The notes: generated by a model not told the origin, from the sequence alone. DNA of 64,000 nt from Bradyrhizobium sp. WD16 (GCF_024181725.1 NZ_CP028908.1:5321501-5385500), one strand, 5' to 3'; numbered from the stretch's first letter, positions 1 to 8,952 are shown. Numbers and translations: made by a program.

Positions 1-940
1 ACGGCCCGATCTTCAACGCCTCGACCCGCGGGATCAGGCGCTCCATCAGCTTGTCCGCGGTCGCCTTGCCGACCGGCACCGCCACCGAGATCGCCATGCA
101 TCGCTCGCCGGCGGAGCCGTAGCCGGCGCCGATCAGGGCGTCGACCGTCTGGTCCAGATCGGCGTCTGGCATGACGATGGCGTGATTCTTGGCGCCGCCG
201 AAGCACTGGCAGCGCTTGCCGGTCGCCGCAGAGCGTTCATAAATGTATTGCGCGATCGGCGAGGAGCCGACGAAGCCGATGGCGCGAATGTCCGGATCGT
301 CGAGGATGGCGTCCACCGCCTCCTTGTCGCCGTTGACGACGTTGAGCACGCCCGGCGGCAGGCCGGCCTCGATCATCAACGCCGCCAGCATCATCGGCAC
401 GCCCGGATCGCGCTCGGAGGGCTTGAGGATGAAGGCGTTGCCGCAGGCGATCGCCGGGGCGAACTTCCACATCGGGATCATGGCGGGGAAGTTGAACGGC
501 GTAATGCCGGCGACCACCCCGAGCGGCTGGCGCATCGAATAGATGTCGATGCCGGGACCAGCGCCCTCGGTATATTCACCCTTCATCAGGTGCGGGATGC
601 CGATGGCGAATTCGACCACCTCCAGCCCGCGCTGAATGTCGCCCTTGGCGTCGGGCACCGTCTTGCCGTGCTCGCGCGCCAGGCAGTCGGCCAGCTTGTC
701 GTAGTCGCGCTGGGCGAGCTCGAGGAATTTCATCATCACGCGGGCGCGACGCTGGGGATTGGTTGCCGCCCAGCCGACCTGGGCCGACTTGGCATTGAGC
801 ACCGCCTCGCGCAGTTCGGCCTTGCTGGCGAGGGCGACCTGGGCCTGGACCTCGCCCGTCATGGGCTCGAACACGTCGGCAAACCGGCCTGACTTTCCCT
901 TGACTTCCTGCCCGCCGATGAAGTGTCCGATCTGACGCAT
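1..940 (-). CDS. mmsA: Methylmalonate-semialdehyde dehydrogenase, CoA-acylating (3' end outside window)
   Basis: The gene runs off the left edge, so only the first 313 or so codons of a family usually near 500 residues are visible. It should oxidise methylmalonate semialdehyde to propionyl-CoA with NAD and CoA (valine catabolism; some members also act on malonate semialdehyde) in the cytoplasm. Visible aldehyde-dehydrogenase signatures are the cofactor-binding stretch GVVAGITPFNFPAMIPMWK, the later GFVGSSPIAQYIYE, and the catalytic cysteine in GSAGERCMAIS. The ATG at 940 has a consensus AGGAGG six to seven bases upstream, which fixes the start. A LysR-type gene is divergent across an 87 bp gap and is the likely local regulator. 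Confidence 0.93.
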   Translation of the reverse strand, partial: MRQIGHFIGGQEVKGKSGRFADVFEPMTGEVQAQVALASKAELREAVLNAKSAQVGWAATNPQRRARVMMKFLELAQRDYDKLADCLAREHGKTVPDAKGDIQRGLEVVEFAIGIPHLMKGEYTEGAGPGIDIYSMRQPLGVVAGITPFNFPAMIPMWKFAPAIACGNAFILKPSERDPGVPMMLAALMIEAGLPPGVLNVVNGDKEAVDAILDDPDIRAIGFVGSSPIAQYIYERSAATGKRCQCFGGAKNHAIVMPDADLDQTVDALIGAGYGSAGERCMAISVAVPVGKATADKLMERLIPRVEALKIGP

Positions 941-1027
941 GCTGATCCTCCTGCAGTCAATCCGAGACTTTTTGACCTGCGTTTTATAACATTCAACTCC
1001 AAGACTTTGCAGGATAGATGTGCACAA

Positions 1028-1954
1028 ATGCCGGATCAAGCCGACCCAGACTGGGACGATTTCCGCTTCGTGCTGGCGATCGCGCGGGGCGGCACGGTGT
1101 CGGCCGCCGCCAAGCAGCTCGGGGTCGACCACACCACGGTGATCCGGCGCATCGACCGGCTCGAGCGCCACCTCTCCGCCAAGCTGTTCGACCGGCGCAA
1201 GACCGGCTATCTGCTGACCGAGGCCGGCCACCGCGTCGCCGCCAATGCCGAGGCAATAGAATCGACCGTCATCGCCAGCCAGAATCAAATCGGCGGCTCA
1301 CGGGCGCGGTTGACGGGCACCGTGCGGATCGGCGCGCCGGACGGCTTCGGAACCTATTTTCTCGCCCCGCGCCTCGTCGAATTCGCCGACCGCTATCCCG
1401 ATCTCGACCTGCAGATTGTCGCCACCGCGCGGCTGTTCAGCCTGTCCAAGCGCGAGGCCGATATCGCCATCAGCCTGACACTGCCGACTGAAGGGCGTGT
1501 AGTCGGCCGCAAGCTGACCGATTACGGCCTCGGGCTCTATGCTGCACCGCTCTATCTCGACCACCACGCCAGGATCACGGGGCGCGACGATCTCGCCGGC
1601 CACCGCTTCGTCGGCTATATTGAGGAGCTGCTCTACACGTCCGAGCTGGATTATCTGCCGCTGGTGTCGCCGCGGATCTCGCCGCGCCTGCGCAGCGCCA
1701 ACTTGATCGCCCAGTTCAACGCAACCGTCGCCGGCTTCGGCATCGCCGTGCTGCCGCATTTCATGGCGCGCCGCGACCCCCGCCTCACCGCCGTCCTGCC
1801 CGGTCGTATCGAGATCCGGCGCAGCTTTTTCCTGTTGATGCACGCCGACAGCAAGGATCTCGCGCGGATCCGCGCAACGGCCGATACAATCTATGAACTA
1901 GTCGAACGCGAGCGCCACCTGTTCGATCCGGGTCTGGGCGCTGCCCCCTCATAA
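1028..1954 (+). CDS. LysR-family transcriptional regulator, divergent from mmsA
   Basis: This is a 308-residue LysR-type regulator. The N-terminal winged helix-turn-helix covers roughly residues 8-65 (WDDFRFVLAIARGGTVSAAA, then DHTTVIRRIDRLE), followed by the periplasmic-binding-like effector domain. I start at the ATG at 1028, which places the HTH at the normal distance from the N terminus; an AGGA lies about 14 bases upstream, so the ribosome site is weak and the exact start is not certain. Divergence from mmsA suggests it controls that gene from the shared 87 bp intergenic region. The effector cannot be told from the sequence. Confidence 0.88.
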   Translation: MPDQADPDWDDFRFVLAIARGGTVSAAAKQLGVDHTTVIRRIDRLERHLSAKLFDRRKTGYLLTEAGHRVAANAEAIESTVIASQNQIGGSRARLTGTVRIGAPDGFGTYFLAPRLVEFADRYPDLDLQIVATARLFSLSKREADIAISLTLPTEGRVVGRKLTDYGLGLYAAPLYLDHHARITGRDDLAGHRFVGYIEELLYTSELDYLPLVSPRISPRLRSANLIAQFNATVAGFGIAVLPHFMARRDPRLTAVLPGRIEIRRSFFLLMHADSKDLARIRATADTIYELVERERHLFDPGLGAAPS

Positions 1955-2027
1955 CCGGGGCGCGCCGCCTTCCGCCGTTACGGCTCGCGCCGATACCTCA
2001 GAACTTTAGATCAAAAAATCCGTCCAA

Positions 2028-2720
2028 TCAGGAACGAGCGGCGCTACCGCGATTGGAACGGCGCTGTGCTGCGACAGGCTGCGTCCGGGGCTTGGTCTCG
2101 GCACGCTGCGATCGCCGGCGCCGGGGGCTCGGTCCCGCACCGCCTCCTCCGATTCCGGCCAGTGCCGCAGCGCGACCGGCCTCAAGAACTTCGCGCGACA
2201 AGGCGCCCTGCCCTGTCGCGCGGGCGAGCAGCAACGTTCCGACCAGGGTCACGAGCGTGCCGATGGTGCGGCGTCGCGCCGCAGCGCTCCCCTTCGCCGC
2301 CTCGGCAGCGAACACCTCAATCATCTCTTCGATCTTATCGGCGAACATTCGCCGCGACTTGCCGCCCTCGCGAGCCACATCGGCCCCGAGCGCGGGAATG
2401 ACGCACCCGCGACCGGCATTATCCCGGTGCTGCGGCGTCAGATAATTGTCGACCAGCAGAGCCAGCCGCTCCTCGAGCGGCTTACCCTCGACGAGCTGGC
2501 TCCAGGAGGCATTGGTATTGTCCAGCGCATGCGCGATCGCCTCGACCACGAGATCGTCCCGCGAGGCGAAATGCGCGTAGAAACCGCCATGGGTGAGCCC
2601 GGCTTCCTTCATCAGGTCGGCGACGCCAACGCCCTGCGTTCCCTTCGCCCGCAATTGAAGTGAAGCATGCCTGACGATCCGGGCGTGCGTTTCGGCCTTA
2701 TGCTCCTTGGGATACCGCAT
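2028..2720 (-). CDS. TetR/AcrR-family transcriptional regulator
   Basis: This is a 230-residue TetR-family repressor. The N-terminal DNA-binding domain (about residues 8-55) has the typical GVADLMKEAGLTHGGFYAHF helix-turn-helix followed by SRDDLVVEA. The ligand-binding half resembles the AcrR-like C-terminal domain type (LTPQHRDNAGRGCVIPALG). The last 35 or so residues are Arg/Ser-rich and low in complexity, which is unusual for the family and may be a read-through extension. No partner gene is obvious: the neighbour at 2904 is a pseudogene, so this may be a leftover regulator. Confidence 0.85.
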   Translation of the reverse strand: MRYPKEHKAETHARIVRHASLQLRAKGTQGVGVADLMKEAGLTHGGFYAHFASRDDLVVEAIAHALDNTNASWSQLVEGKPLEERLALLVDNYLTPQHRDNAGRGCVIPALGADVAREGGKSRRMFADKIEEMIEVFAAEAAKGSAAARRRTIGTLVTLVGTLLLARATGQGALSREVLEAGRAAALAGIGGGGAGPSPRRRRSQRAETKPRTQPVAAQRRSNRGSAARS

Positions 2721-3384
2721 GTGAGCGCACCGTTATGATGCCGGGAGCGGCCGCCCCGAAAGGCGCTGTTGCGAGCCATTATCGAAGACTTGATCCTCGA
2801 CACGATCGGTCGCAGCTCGACTCCGCTGTCGGCAGAATGATTGCTGTCATGTGAAGCGACCGCGCGTCATATACTATGGGCTGATAGTCGGGACAACTGC
2901 AAGATGATCGCTGACACAAACTATTGCAGAATTACACACGAAGATCGCGGCGTTGCCGACCTGACATTCTGCAACTCTGAGTCATTGAATATCAACGGAA
3001 CGCCGACGATCGCCGGCGTGACCGCCGCCATCAGCGAAATGTCCGGCAATGATTCGGTCCGTGCACTGGTTCAGGCCTGAGAGATCGAGCAAGCTTTCAT
3101 CGGCGGCGCCGACATATACGAGATGGCACGGCTGGAACCTCACACAGCGCGACGCTTCATCACAGGCCACTCCGGCTTGTGCGATGCGATCCGGTCGATT
3201 CCGGCTCCTGTCCTCCACGGATCCCGGGTTGGTGCCCGGGCCGTAACCGGGAAGTTGCGGCAGCGCGCGACATTCGCCTTTCGAGCCCTGCCGCGCGCTT
3301 TGCCGTGCTGGAAGTCAAGATCGGCACCCCCTCCGTCATCCATGCGGCGCTGCTGCCGCGCCTGATCGGCGCCGGCCGGGCGTG

Positions 3385-3451
3385 CTCGAGCGTTGTCCCG
3401 CGAATTGGATACTGGTTCGCGCGAAGAAAACGCGTCAAAACAGAAAGCTAG
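3385..3451 (-). repeat. Family F intergenic repeat, degenerate copy
   Basis: This stretch aligns with the reverse complement of 27659-27725 along its length. Shared blocks include GGTTCGCGCGAAGAAAACGC and GTCAAAAC; the outer ends match CTAGAGCGTT (here CTCGAGCGTT) and CTAG. It sits inside the crotonase pseudogene and shares its last CTAG with the family A element at 3448. From memory, similar sequences are common between genes in Bradyrhizobium-type genomes; this was not checked. Confidence 0.7.
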
Positions 3452-3525
3452 TGCGGCTTATGTCTCGCAATTGCCTACAGGGGCTTGCCGCGAAGGGCAT
3501 AGGCAATTGCGAGACGCCACACTAG
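3448..3525. repeat. CTAG-bounded palindromic element, family A copy 1
   Basis: This 78 bp hairpin begins CTAGTG and ends CACACTAG. The stem core is GTCTCGCAATTGCC paired with GGCAATTGCGAGAC, with the loop region containing GCTTGCCGCGAAGG. It is in the opposite orientation to the copies at 11055-11132 and 28767-28845. It shares its right CTAG with the family B element at 3522. Confidence 0.9.
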
Positions 3526-3597
3526 TGTCCCTTTGGTTCTAACGTTCGTGTAAGTGCTCGCGGCAAAGAGATACGAACGTTAGAACCGGGACACTAG
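3522..3597. repeat. CTAG-bounded palindromic element, family B copy 1
   Basis: This 76 bp hairpin starts CTAGTGTCCC and ends GGGACACTAG. The stem is GGTTCTAACGTTCGT paired with ACGAACGTTAGAACC, and the loop holds GCTCGCGGCAAAGAG. Just after it, the crotonase reading frame resumes (TGCGGCAATGGGAC), so the element boundary lies within former coding sequence. Confidence 0.9.
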
Positions 3598-3883
3598 TGC
3601 GGCAATGGGACGAACTGCCGCTGTCCGACTGCGTCCGCAACACCATCGCCGTCTTCGGCGACGCTTTCGTCACGGGCGAGCCGCAGCAGCGGATGCAGGC
3701 TTTTCTGGACTGCAGGCTCGCGCCGCCTTCGGCATAGCCGGGCCTCTCGACTTATTATAGCCCGCCCGTTCGACATGGCATGCCCTTGGCCGGCTCCCCG
3801 CCGCCGTGATACTCTCGCCGCAATCATATTATTCGTGTCATCCCACATGATGCGCGGATGGTGCTCCGCTCGAAAGGATCCCT

Positions 3884-5164
3884 ATGTCACAATCAGGTCA
3901 TCGACGACGTGTCGTGGTCACCGGCCTCGGCGCTGTGTCACCGCTCGGCTGCGGTGCGCCTGCAGGGTGGTCGCGGCTGCTCGGCGGCCGCTCCGGCCTG
4001 CGGCTGCTGGCGCCGGCGCAGGCCGGCGACCTGCCGCCGATGGTGGTCGGCCAAGTCCCCGACCTCGCCGAAGACGCCGAGGCCGGCTTCGATCCCGACC
4101 GTGCGGCGCCGCGCAAGGAGCTGCGCAAGATGGATCGCTTCATCCAGTTCGCGCTTCTTGCCGCCGACGAGGCCATCGCCCAGGCCGGCTGGCAGCCGAA
4201 GACCACACAAGAACAGGAGCGAACGGCGACCATCATCGCCTCCGGCATCGGCGGCTTCCCGGTCATCGTCGAGGCGGTGCGCACCGTCGACACCCGCGGC
4301 ACCCGTCGCCTGTCGCCCTTCACAGTGCCGGCCTTCCTCGTCAACCTCGCCGCCGGCCAGATCTCGATCCGGCACGGCTTCAAAGGGCCGCTCGGCGCGC
4401 CGGTCACGGCCTGTGCCGCCGGCGTCCAGGCGATCGGCGACGCCGCCCGACTGATCCGCGCCGGCGAAGCCGATGTCGCGATCTGCGGCGGCGCCGAGGC
4501 GTGCATCGACCGCGTCAGCCTTGGCGCTTTCGCCGCAGCCCGCGCCCTGTCGACCGGCTTCGCCGCCGAGCCGACGCGCGCCTCGCGACCATTTGACAGC
4601 GACCGCGACGGCTTCGTCATGGGCGAAGGCGCCGGCGTCTTCGTCATCGAAGCGCTCGATCATGCGCAGGCACGCGGCGCCAAGCCCATTGCGGAGGTCG
4701 TGGGCTACGGCACCACCGCCGATGCCTATCATCTCACCGCCGGACCGGAGGACGGCGACGGCGCCGGCCGTGCCATGACCATCGCGCTGCAACAAGCGGG
4801 CCTGTCACCCGGGGATATTCAGCACCTCAACGCCCATGCGACATCGACGCAGGTCGGCGACCTCGGCGAAATCGCCGCGATCCGCAGGGTGTTCGGCGCC
4901 GACGGCGGCGTGGCCGTGAGTTCGACCAAATCGGCCACCGGCCACCTGCTCGGCGCAGCGGGCGGCATCGAGGCTGTGTTCTCGGTGCTGGCGCTGCGCG
5001 ACCAGATCGCGCCGGCAACTCTCAACCTGGACAATCCCGATCCAGCCGCCGACGGAATCGATCTCATCCGAGGCGAAGCACGCCGGATTCGCATCGAACA
5101 CGTGCTGTCGAACGGCTTCGGATTCGGCGGCGTCAACGCCAGCGTCATCTTCCGCGCGATCTGA
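3884..5164 (+). CDS. fabF: 3-oxoacyl-ACP synthase II-type condensing enzyme (FabF-like)
   Basis: This 426-residue ketosynthase carries the complete Cys-His-His triad: Cys177 in VTACAAG, His318 in LNAHATST and His354 in SATGHLLGAAGG. FabF-type enzymes elongate acyl-ACP with malonyl-ACP in fatty-acid synthesis. The gene stands alone, without an acpP or fabG next to it, so it is more likely a second, specialised FabF paralogue than the housekeeping copy. The ATG at 3884 is preceded by AAAGGATCCCT, a good ribosome site. Length and motif order fit the family; the preferred acyl chain cannot be told. Confidence 0.88.
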   Translation: MSQSGHRRRVVVTGLGAVSPLGCGAPAGWSRLLGGRSGLRLLAPAQAGDLPPMVVGQVPDLAEDAEAGFDPDRAAPRKELRKMDRFIQFALLAADEAIAQAGWQPKTTQEQERTATIIASGIGGFPVIVEAVRTVDTRGTRRLSPFTVPAFLVNLAAGQISIRHGFKGPLGAPVTACAAGVQAIGDAARLIRAGEADVAICGGAEACIDRVSLGAFAAARALSTGFAAEPTRASRPFDSDRDGFVMGEGAGVFVIEALDHAQARGAKPIAEVVGYGTTADAYHLTAGPEDGDGAGRAMTIALQQAGLSPGDIQHLNAHATSTQVGDLGEIAAIRRVFGADGGVAVSSTKSATGHLLGAAGGIEAVFSVLALRDQIAPATLNLDNPDPAADGIDLIRGEARRIRIEHVLSNGFGFGGVNASVIFRAI

Positions 5165-5189
5165 CAAGCCGCAAGAACTGCGCGGCCGC

Positions 5190-5591
5190 TCAGCCGGCGG
5201 CCACCGCCATGGCCCACACGAAGTCAGTCAGATGATGCAGCGCCTGATCGATGCCGATCAGCCACCAGAAGCCGCTCCGCTCGGGACCGAGCTTGAGGCG
5301 CATTACACTCAGGCCCTTGGCCCGGTCGATGAGAAAATGCAGGACAAAATCGATCGGCCCGAGAAACCACAACCGAGGCACGAGCAGGGCGAAAAGAGCG
5401 GTGGCGATCATGCCGTGGATCAGGCAATGCACGGTGAGCGGCAGCAGCCATCCTTCGCGCGAATCCTTGCCGCGCGCCATCCAGGCGTTCTGCAGCAGAA
5501 AGTCGGCGACCACATGCTTGGTGGTCAGAATTAGCATCCAGGTCACCAGCGGGGCAACCGCGACCGATGCCGACCATTGGGGAAAGATCAT
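5190..5591 (-). CDS. DUF3307-family small membrane protein
   Basis: This 133-residue protein has at least three hydrophobic segments (around residues 8-30, 55-75 and 85-95). Its motifs TKHVVADFLLQ near the N terminus and FVLHFLIDRAKG and QALHHLTDF towards the C terminus, with conserved His and Asp residues in membrane segments, are those I associate with the DUF3307 family of unknown function. I use the ATG at 5591, with a GAGG just upstream, rather than the TTG three bases earlier. It converges with the fabF-like gene (25 bp gap). No function is assigned. Confidence 0.7.
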   Translation of the reverse strand: MIFPQWSASVAVAPLVTWMLILTTKHVVADFLLQNAWMARGKDSREGWLLPLTVHCLIHGMIATALFALLVPRLWFLGPIDFVLHFLIDRAKGLSVMRLKLGPERSGFWWLIGIDQALHHLTDFVWAMAVAAG

Positions 5592-5698
5592 CAAACCTCA
5601 AACCTCCGAACGTCGCGGCCACCTGGCCAGGAGTGGTGGCGAATCAAACGCAGCCATGGACGCCTGCCCGCCGAAACGAAGCTGCGCAAAAAACAAAA

Positions 5699-6556
5699 TC
5701 ACGATGCCGCACGGGCAGCTCTCTCACGAATGACCGCGATCTCGAGCCGGATCGCGTCGCCAGTCCTGTCCGTTGCAGCGATCTGGCGCAGGCGCGCCAG
5801 ATCGGCGGACAGTCCTGGCACAACGATATCCCCGTCGAACACCGGTTTGGCGAGCTTGTTGATGATGAGCAGCCAATTGCGCAGCGCACGCCCGTAGCCA
5901 TCACCGTGACCACGCAGCAGCACGGCACTCTCGATCACTTCGCGTGTGGCCTCCGGTTGTTTCGTCAGCGATCTATCAACCATATGTAACCAGCGCTCGA
6001 CAAGCGCCTTCTCCTCGCCGTAGCGCACCGACATCGGCCGCAGCCGCCGCAAGAGGCTCAAACAGTAAGCCGCGACACGACCGCGCCGGGTTCGACCCGT
6101 CAGAACGATTTCTAGTGTGACATCCGTCCATCCTACAACCTCAAGGGCGCCGAGCAGCGAGCCCGCGACGCTCTCGGGCAGGAGCCCGGCAATTTCGCGC
6201 AGGCTTGGCCGCACCACCCCACCGGCTGGCAGACCCGCCGCAGCGGGCGTGCCGGGTCCGGACAGCACTTGCTGGGCGTGCCAGATCAGGTCGTCATAGG
6301 CCATGCGGTCGCCAAGAAGCCGGGCGATGGCCTCAAGCATCGGAGCATCGACCCCGTTGCGGTGCACGAAGCGCCCCAGCCGGCTCATATAGAGCCGAGC
6401 ATAGTCCGCGTTCTGGTACTCCGTAAGGCGGCGGACGTTCTCGACCGCGATGCTTTCGATGCCGGTAGGCAGCCCCTCCGGCACGGCCGGCGCACGCCGG
6501 TCGTCGTCCCCTAGAATATAGGCTGCGAGAAGGCTGACGAAGCGCCGCTGCTGCAT
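5699..6556 (-). CDS. DUF6537-like protein (C-terminal region of indolepyruvate oxidoreductase-type proteins)
   Basis: This 285-residue soluble protein resembles the accessory C-terminal domain (DUF6537) that some indolepyruvate:ferredoxin oxidoreductases carry. The clearest stretches are ENVRRLTEYQNADYARLY and RMAYDDLIWHAQQVL. The catalytic ThDP and gamma domains are absent: the gene starts six bases after the stop of the upstream cNMP-binding gene (6563-7218), so the two are almost certainly co-transcribed. The family assignment is by recall of sequence style and is moderate; what the domain does without its oxidoreductase is unknown. Confidence 0.55.
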   Translation of the reverse strand: MQQRRFVSLLAAYILGDDDRRAPAVPEGLPTGIESIAVENVRRLTEYQNADYARLYMSRLGRFVHRNGVDAPMLEAIARLLGDRMAYDDLIWHAQQVLSGPGTPAAAGLPAGGVVRPSLREIAGLLPESVAGSLLGALEVVGWTDVTLEIVLTGRTRRGRVAAYCLSLLRRLRPMSVRYGEEKALVERWLHMVDRSLTKQPEATREVIESAVLLRGHGDGYGRALRNWLLIINKLAKPVFDGDIVVPGLSADLARLRQIAATDRTGDAIRLEIAVIRERAARAAS

Positions 6557-6562
6557 GCGCGC

Positions 6563-7218
6563 CTACACCTTGGCGGACGCTGCGGAATCGGCCTCCCGGG
6601 CATCGAGCCTTGCCTCCATGCGTCCGAGATTTTCGAACAGGCGCGCGCTCACCAAGCGCAGGAAATAGAAGCCGAAGGAGGGATTCTGGACGTAAAGCTC
6701 CTCGACCTGGCGATACGAGACGCTGAGGACGACACCGTCCGACAGACACTCGAGGGTCTGGGTGCGGGTGTTGGAGGGCGACAGCATACCCATCTCCCCG
6801 GTGATGATGCCGGTGGGCAGGTCCAGCCCCATTTCGACCAGACGGAAGCGACCACTGACGATGTAGAACATCTCCTCGGCCTTTTCGTCCTTGTAGAACA
6901 GCACATCGCCCGCCTTGCAGGGGCGCTCGGTCATGAACGGCTTCAGCCAGTTCATCGAAAGATCGCTATTCACCGACTTCTTCACGTCCCGCACCAGTTG
7001 CAGCATCTGGTGCAGCCGGTAGACATTGAGCGGCAGCAGCACGCCGTGCAGCAGAGCCGTCGCATAGGCATGGGTCGGCAGCGCATAGGCGAGGATCACC
7101 ACATTGGTGAGAATGCCGAAGATGCGCAGCGGAATCATCGTCCGCATGGTGTAGGTCGCCACCACGAAGATCGAGGTGAACAGACTTGCGGCGTTATGGG
7201 CGGCGTCTGTGAATTCCA
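6563..7218 (-). CDS. Membrane protein with C-terminal cyclic-nucleotide-binding domain
   Basis: This 218-residue protein has two hydrophobic segments in the first 60 residues (RIFGILTNVVILAYALP and ALLHGVLLPLNVYRLHQML), then a CRP-type cyclic-nucleotide-binding beta-roll (KAGDVLFYKDEKAEEMFYIV, ITGEMGMLSPSN). There is no helix-turn-helix, so it is not a transcription factor. I chose the ATG at 7218 because the upstream extension of the open frame (to 7534) is low-complexity and overlaps the divergent channel gene. It heads a probable two-gene operon with the DUF6537-like gene and is divergent from an ion channel with the same ligand domain. Confidence 0.75.
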
Positions 7219-7486
7219 TGGCGATCAACCCGGGTCTGGCGCCGGGCCGGCTCCTGTTGCCCGGCCGTCGGCGCAGTGGCGCCGACGAGACCGCCGGCGC
7301 GGCAAATATAGCCCCTGGTTCTCCTGCCCCGCCAGCTTTCCGATCCCGGGACAAGGCGGCGTTGACGCCACTCGGCCAGCCGGGCATCAATAGCACAAGG
7401 CTCCGCAGCATCCCCTCCGGGAAAGCCCAGCGGCGAGGACCCATTTGCCGGACCCATCCAGGCCCTCCGTGATCCAGCGTCCAATG

Positions 7487-8581
7487 GCCGAAAACCGCGG
7501 CGCGATCCGCGGGCTGCCGGGCCGCGCGACCCATCTCGCCCTGGCGCTCGGCATCGCCGCCCTGCTGGTCCTCACCATCGAGCCAATCTATGCCCGCGGC
7601 CGGATCTGGATCGAGGGCATCCTATGGTGTTGCCTGGCTGTCTTCGCCTGGGAATGGATCGCCCATCTCACCTCGGCGCCCACTGTCCGCAGGAAACTGC
7701 GATACCTCGCCTCCCCCGGCGGACTGATCGACACCGCCTCGGCCCTCGCGGTGCCGAGCGCCCTCAGCTTCGGCGTGTCGCCGAAATCGGCCTGGCTGTT
7801 CGGCGCAGTCTGGCTGCTCAAGCTGGCGCCCGAAATGAGCGGGCTGCGCCAGTTGCGGCGAGTGATCGTGCGGGAAGCCGGACCGCTCGCCAGCGTTCTC
7901 GCCATCTTCCTGCTGGTGCTCCTGGTCGCCTCGATGCTGGTCTATCTCGCCGAACGCGACGAGCAACCGGATGTATTCGGCAGCGTACCGGCGGCGCTGT
8001 GGTGGGCGGTCACCACCCTCACCACGACCGGTTACGGCGACGTGGTACCGCATACCCCGTTCGGCCGCCTGATCGCCTCAGCCGTGATGATCTGCGGCGT
8101 CGGCATCTTCGGCCTGTGGACCGGCATTCTCGCCACCGGCTTTGCCGCCGAACAGCGCCGGCAGAACTTCGTCAAGACCTGGGAGTATGTCCGCCGCGTG
8201 CCGTTCTTCAGCAAGCTCGGGCCCGCCGCCATCACCGACGTCACCCAGATGCTGCGCCGGCTCGACCTGCCGCCGCGTGTCACAATCATCCGCAAGGGAA
8301 CGGCCGGCGACTGCATGTATTTCATCGCCTCGGGCGGCGTCGACGTCGAACTGCCGGACAAGCGGGTTGCGCTCGGCGAAGGTGACTTCTTCGGCGAAAT
8401 GGCGCTGCTTGGCGCCAATATCCGCAACGCCAATGTCGTGACGCGACAGCTCTCCACCCTCCTCGTGCTCGACCTCGTCGAATTCCGCCTCTTGATGGCC
8501 CGCCATCCGGAACTCGCCGAGGCGATCGACAGCGAGGCGACGCGACGCAGGCACGAGAACGCCACGGTCACGACGACCTGA
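7487..8581 (+). CDS. Cyclic-nucleotide-gated potassium channel, MloK1-like
   Basis: This is a six-transmembrane channel of about 364 residues. The pore carries the K+ selectivity filter TTTGYGDVVP (about residues 179-188 counted from the ATG at 7487), flanked by the pore helix and S6 (ALWWAVTTLT, VMICGVGIFGLWTGILATGF). The C-terminal cNMP-binding domain (TIIRKGTAGDCMYFIASGG, GEGDFFGEMALLG) follows directly. The layout and size match MloK1 of Mesorhizobium. The open frame also allows a TTG start at 7445; neither has a strong ribosome site. The gene is divergent from another cNMP-domain membrane protein. Confidence 0.9.
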   Translation, partial: AENRGAIRGLPGRATHLALALGIAALLVLTIEPIYARGRIWIEGILWCCLAVFAWEWIAHLTSAPTVRRKLRYLASPGGLIDTASALAVPSALSFGVSPKSAWLFGAVWLLKLAPEMSGLRQLRRVIVREAGPLASVLAIFLLVLLVASMLVYLAERDEQPDVFGSVPAALWWAVTTLTTTGYGDVVPHTPFGRLIASAVMICGVGIFGLWTGILATGFAAEQRRQNFVKTWEYVRRVPFFSKLGPAAITDVTQMLRRLDLPPRVTIIRKGTAGDCMYFIASGGVDVELPDKRVALGEGDFFGEMALLGANIRNANVVTRQLSTLLVLDLVEFRLLMARHPELAEAIDSEATRRRHENATVTTT

Positions 8582-8615
8582 CGACCCTCGACGCCTGCAA
8601 GCCTGGAGACTGCCG

Positions 8616-8940
8616 ATGACGCCGACACCATGACCTTTGCCGCCGTGGCGGCGGCTGGCGCAGCCTTCGCCGCCTGCTTCACGCCCGACGCAGTCCATTA
8701 CGACTACATCCTGGGGCCCCATCGCCGCCGGGACGAAATCGCCCATCTGCGGTCGACATGTTCCGCCGCGATACCGGCGACGACTACCGCTGGGAAATGT
8801 TCGATCCGGTCTCCGACGGAACGACGGGCAACGCCTGGTCGCTGTCAAGTTTCACCTCGCTGGTGCCGCAATTCGCCGGACGCTTCGTCGCGATCGACGG
8901 TATCACCCGATTCACCCTGCGCGACGGGCTGATCGCCTAG
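8616..8940 (+). pseudogene. SnoaL/NTF2-like protein remnant, frameshifted and truncated at a CTAG
   Basis: Two frames carry pieces of one NTF2-like protein. The first has FAACFTPDAVHYDYILGPHR from about 8655; the second, after a shift near 8750, has MFRRDTGDDYRWEMFDPVSD and ends RFTLRDGLIA. An ATG with a GGAGA upstream at 8616 opens only five codons, so a further lesion lies near the start. The reading ends at the TAG of CTAGTGCGGTGGATCT, which is the left end of a family D palindromic element, so the C terminus has been lost. Confidence 0.7.
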
Positions 8941-8952
8941 TGCGGTGGATCT
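8937..8952. repeat. Left-end fragment of a family D palindromic element
   Basis: The 16 bases CTAGTGCGGTGGATCT are identical to the left end of the complete family D elements at 18641, 27459 and 28842; after that the sequence diverges and there is no right arm. It supplies the stop codon of the SnoaL-like remnant. Confidence 0.65.

Larger units (their letters stand above)
2904..3737 (+). pseudogene. Enoyl-CoA hydratase/isomerase (crotonase) pseudogene interrupted by palindromic repeats
   Basis: Crotonase-family remains are spread over three frames. The N-terminal part starts at the ATG at 2904 (MIADTNYCRITHEDRGVADL), meets an in-frame TGA at 3078 and continues in the same frame with FIGGADIYEMARLEPHTARRF. 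A frameshift near 3230-3250 leads to VAAARDIRLSSPAARFAVLE and VIHAALLPRLIGAGRA. The reading is then replaced from about 3385 by three repeat elements (3385-3597). The C terminus (QWDELPLSDCVRNTIAVFGD) resumes at about 3599 and stops at 3735-3737. About 60 codons usual for the family are missing at the insertion point. The gene is certainly inactive; its original substrate is unknown. Confidence 0.85.

Noticed and set aside
3522-3597. Integron attC site
   Set aside because: The hairpin contains GTTCTAAC-like arms, but the conserved attC core sites and extrahelical bases are not seen and no integrase is present.
7219-7534. N-terminal extension of the minus-strand cNMP-domain protein
   Set aside because: It overlaps the start of the divergent channel gene and shows no signal or domain; the ATG at 7218 gives a normal membrane protein.
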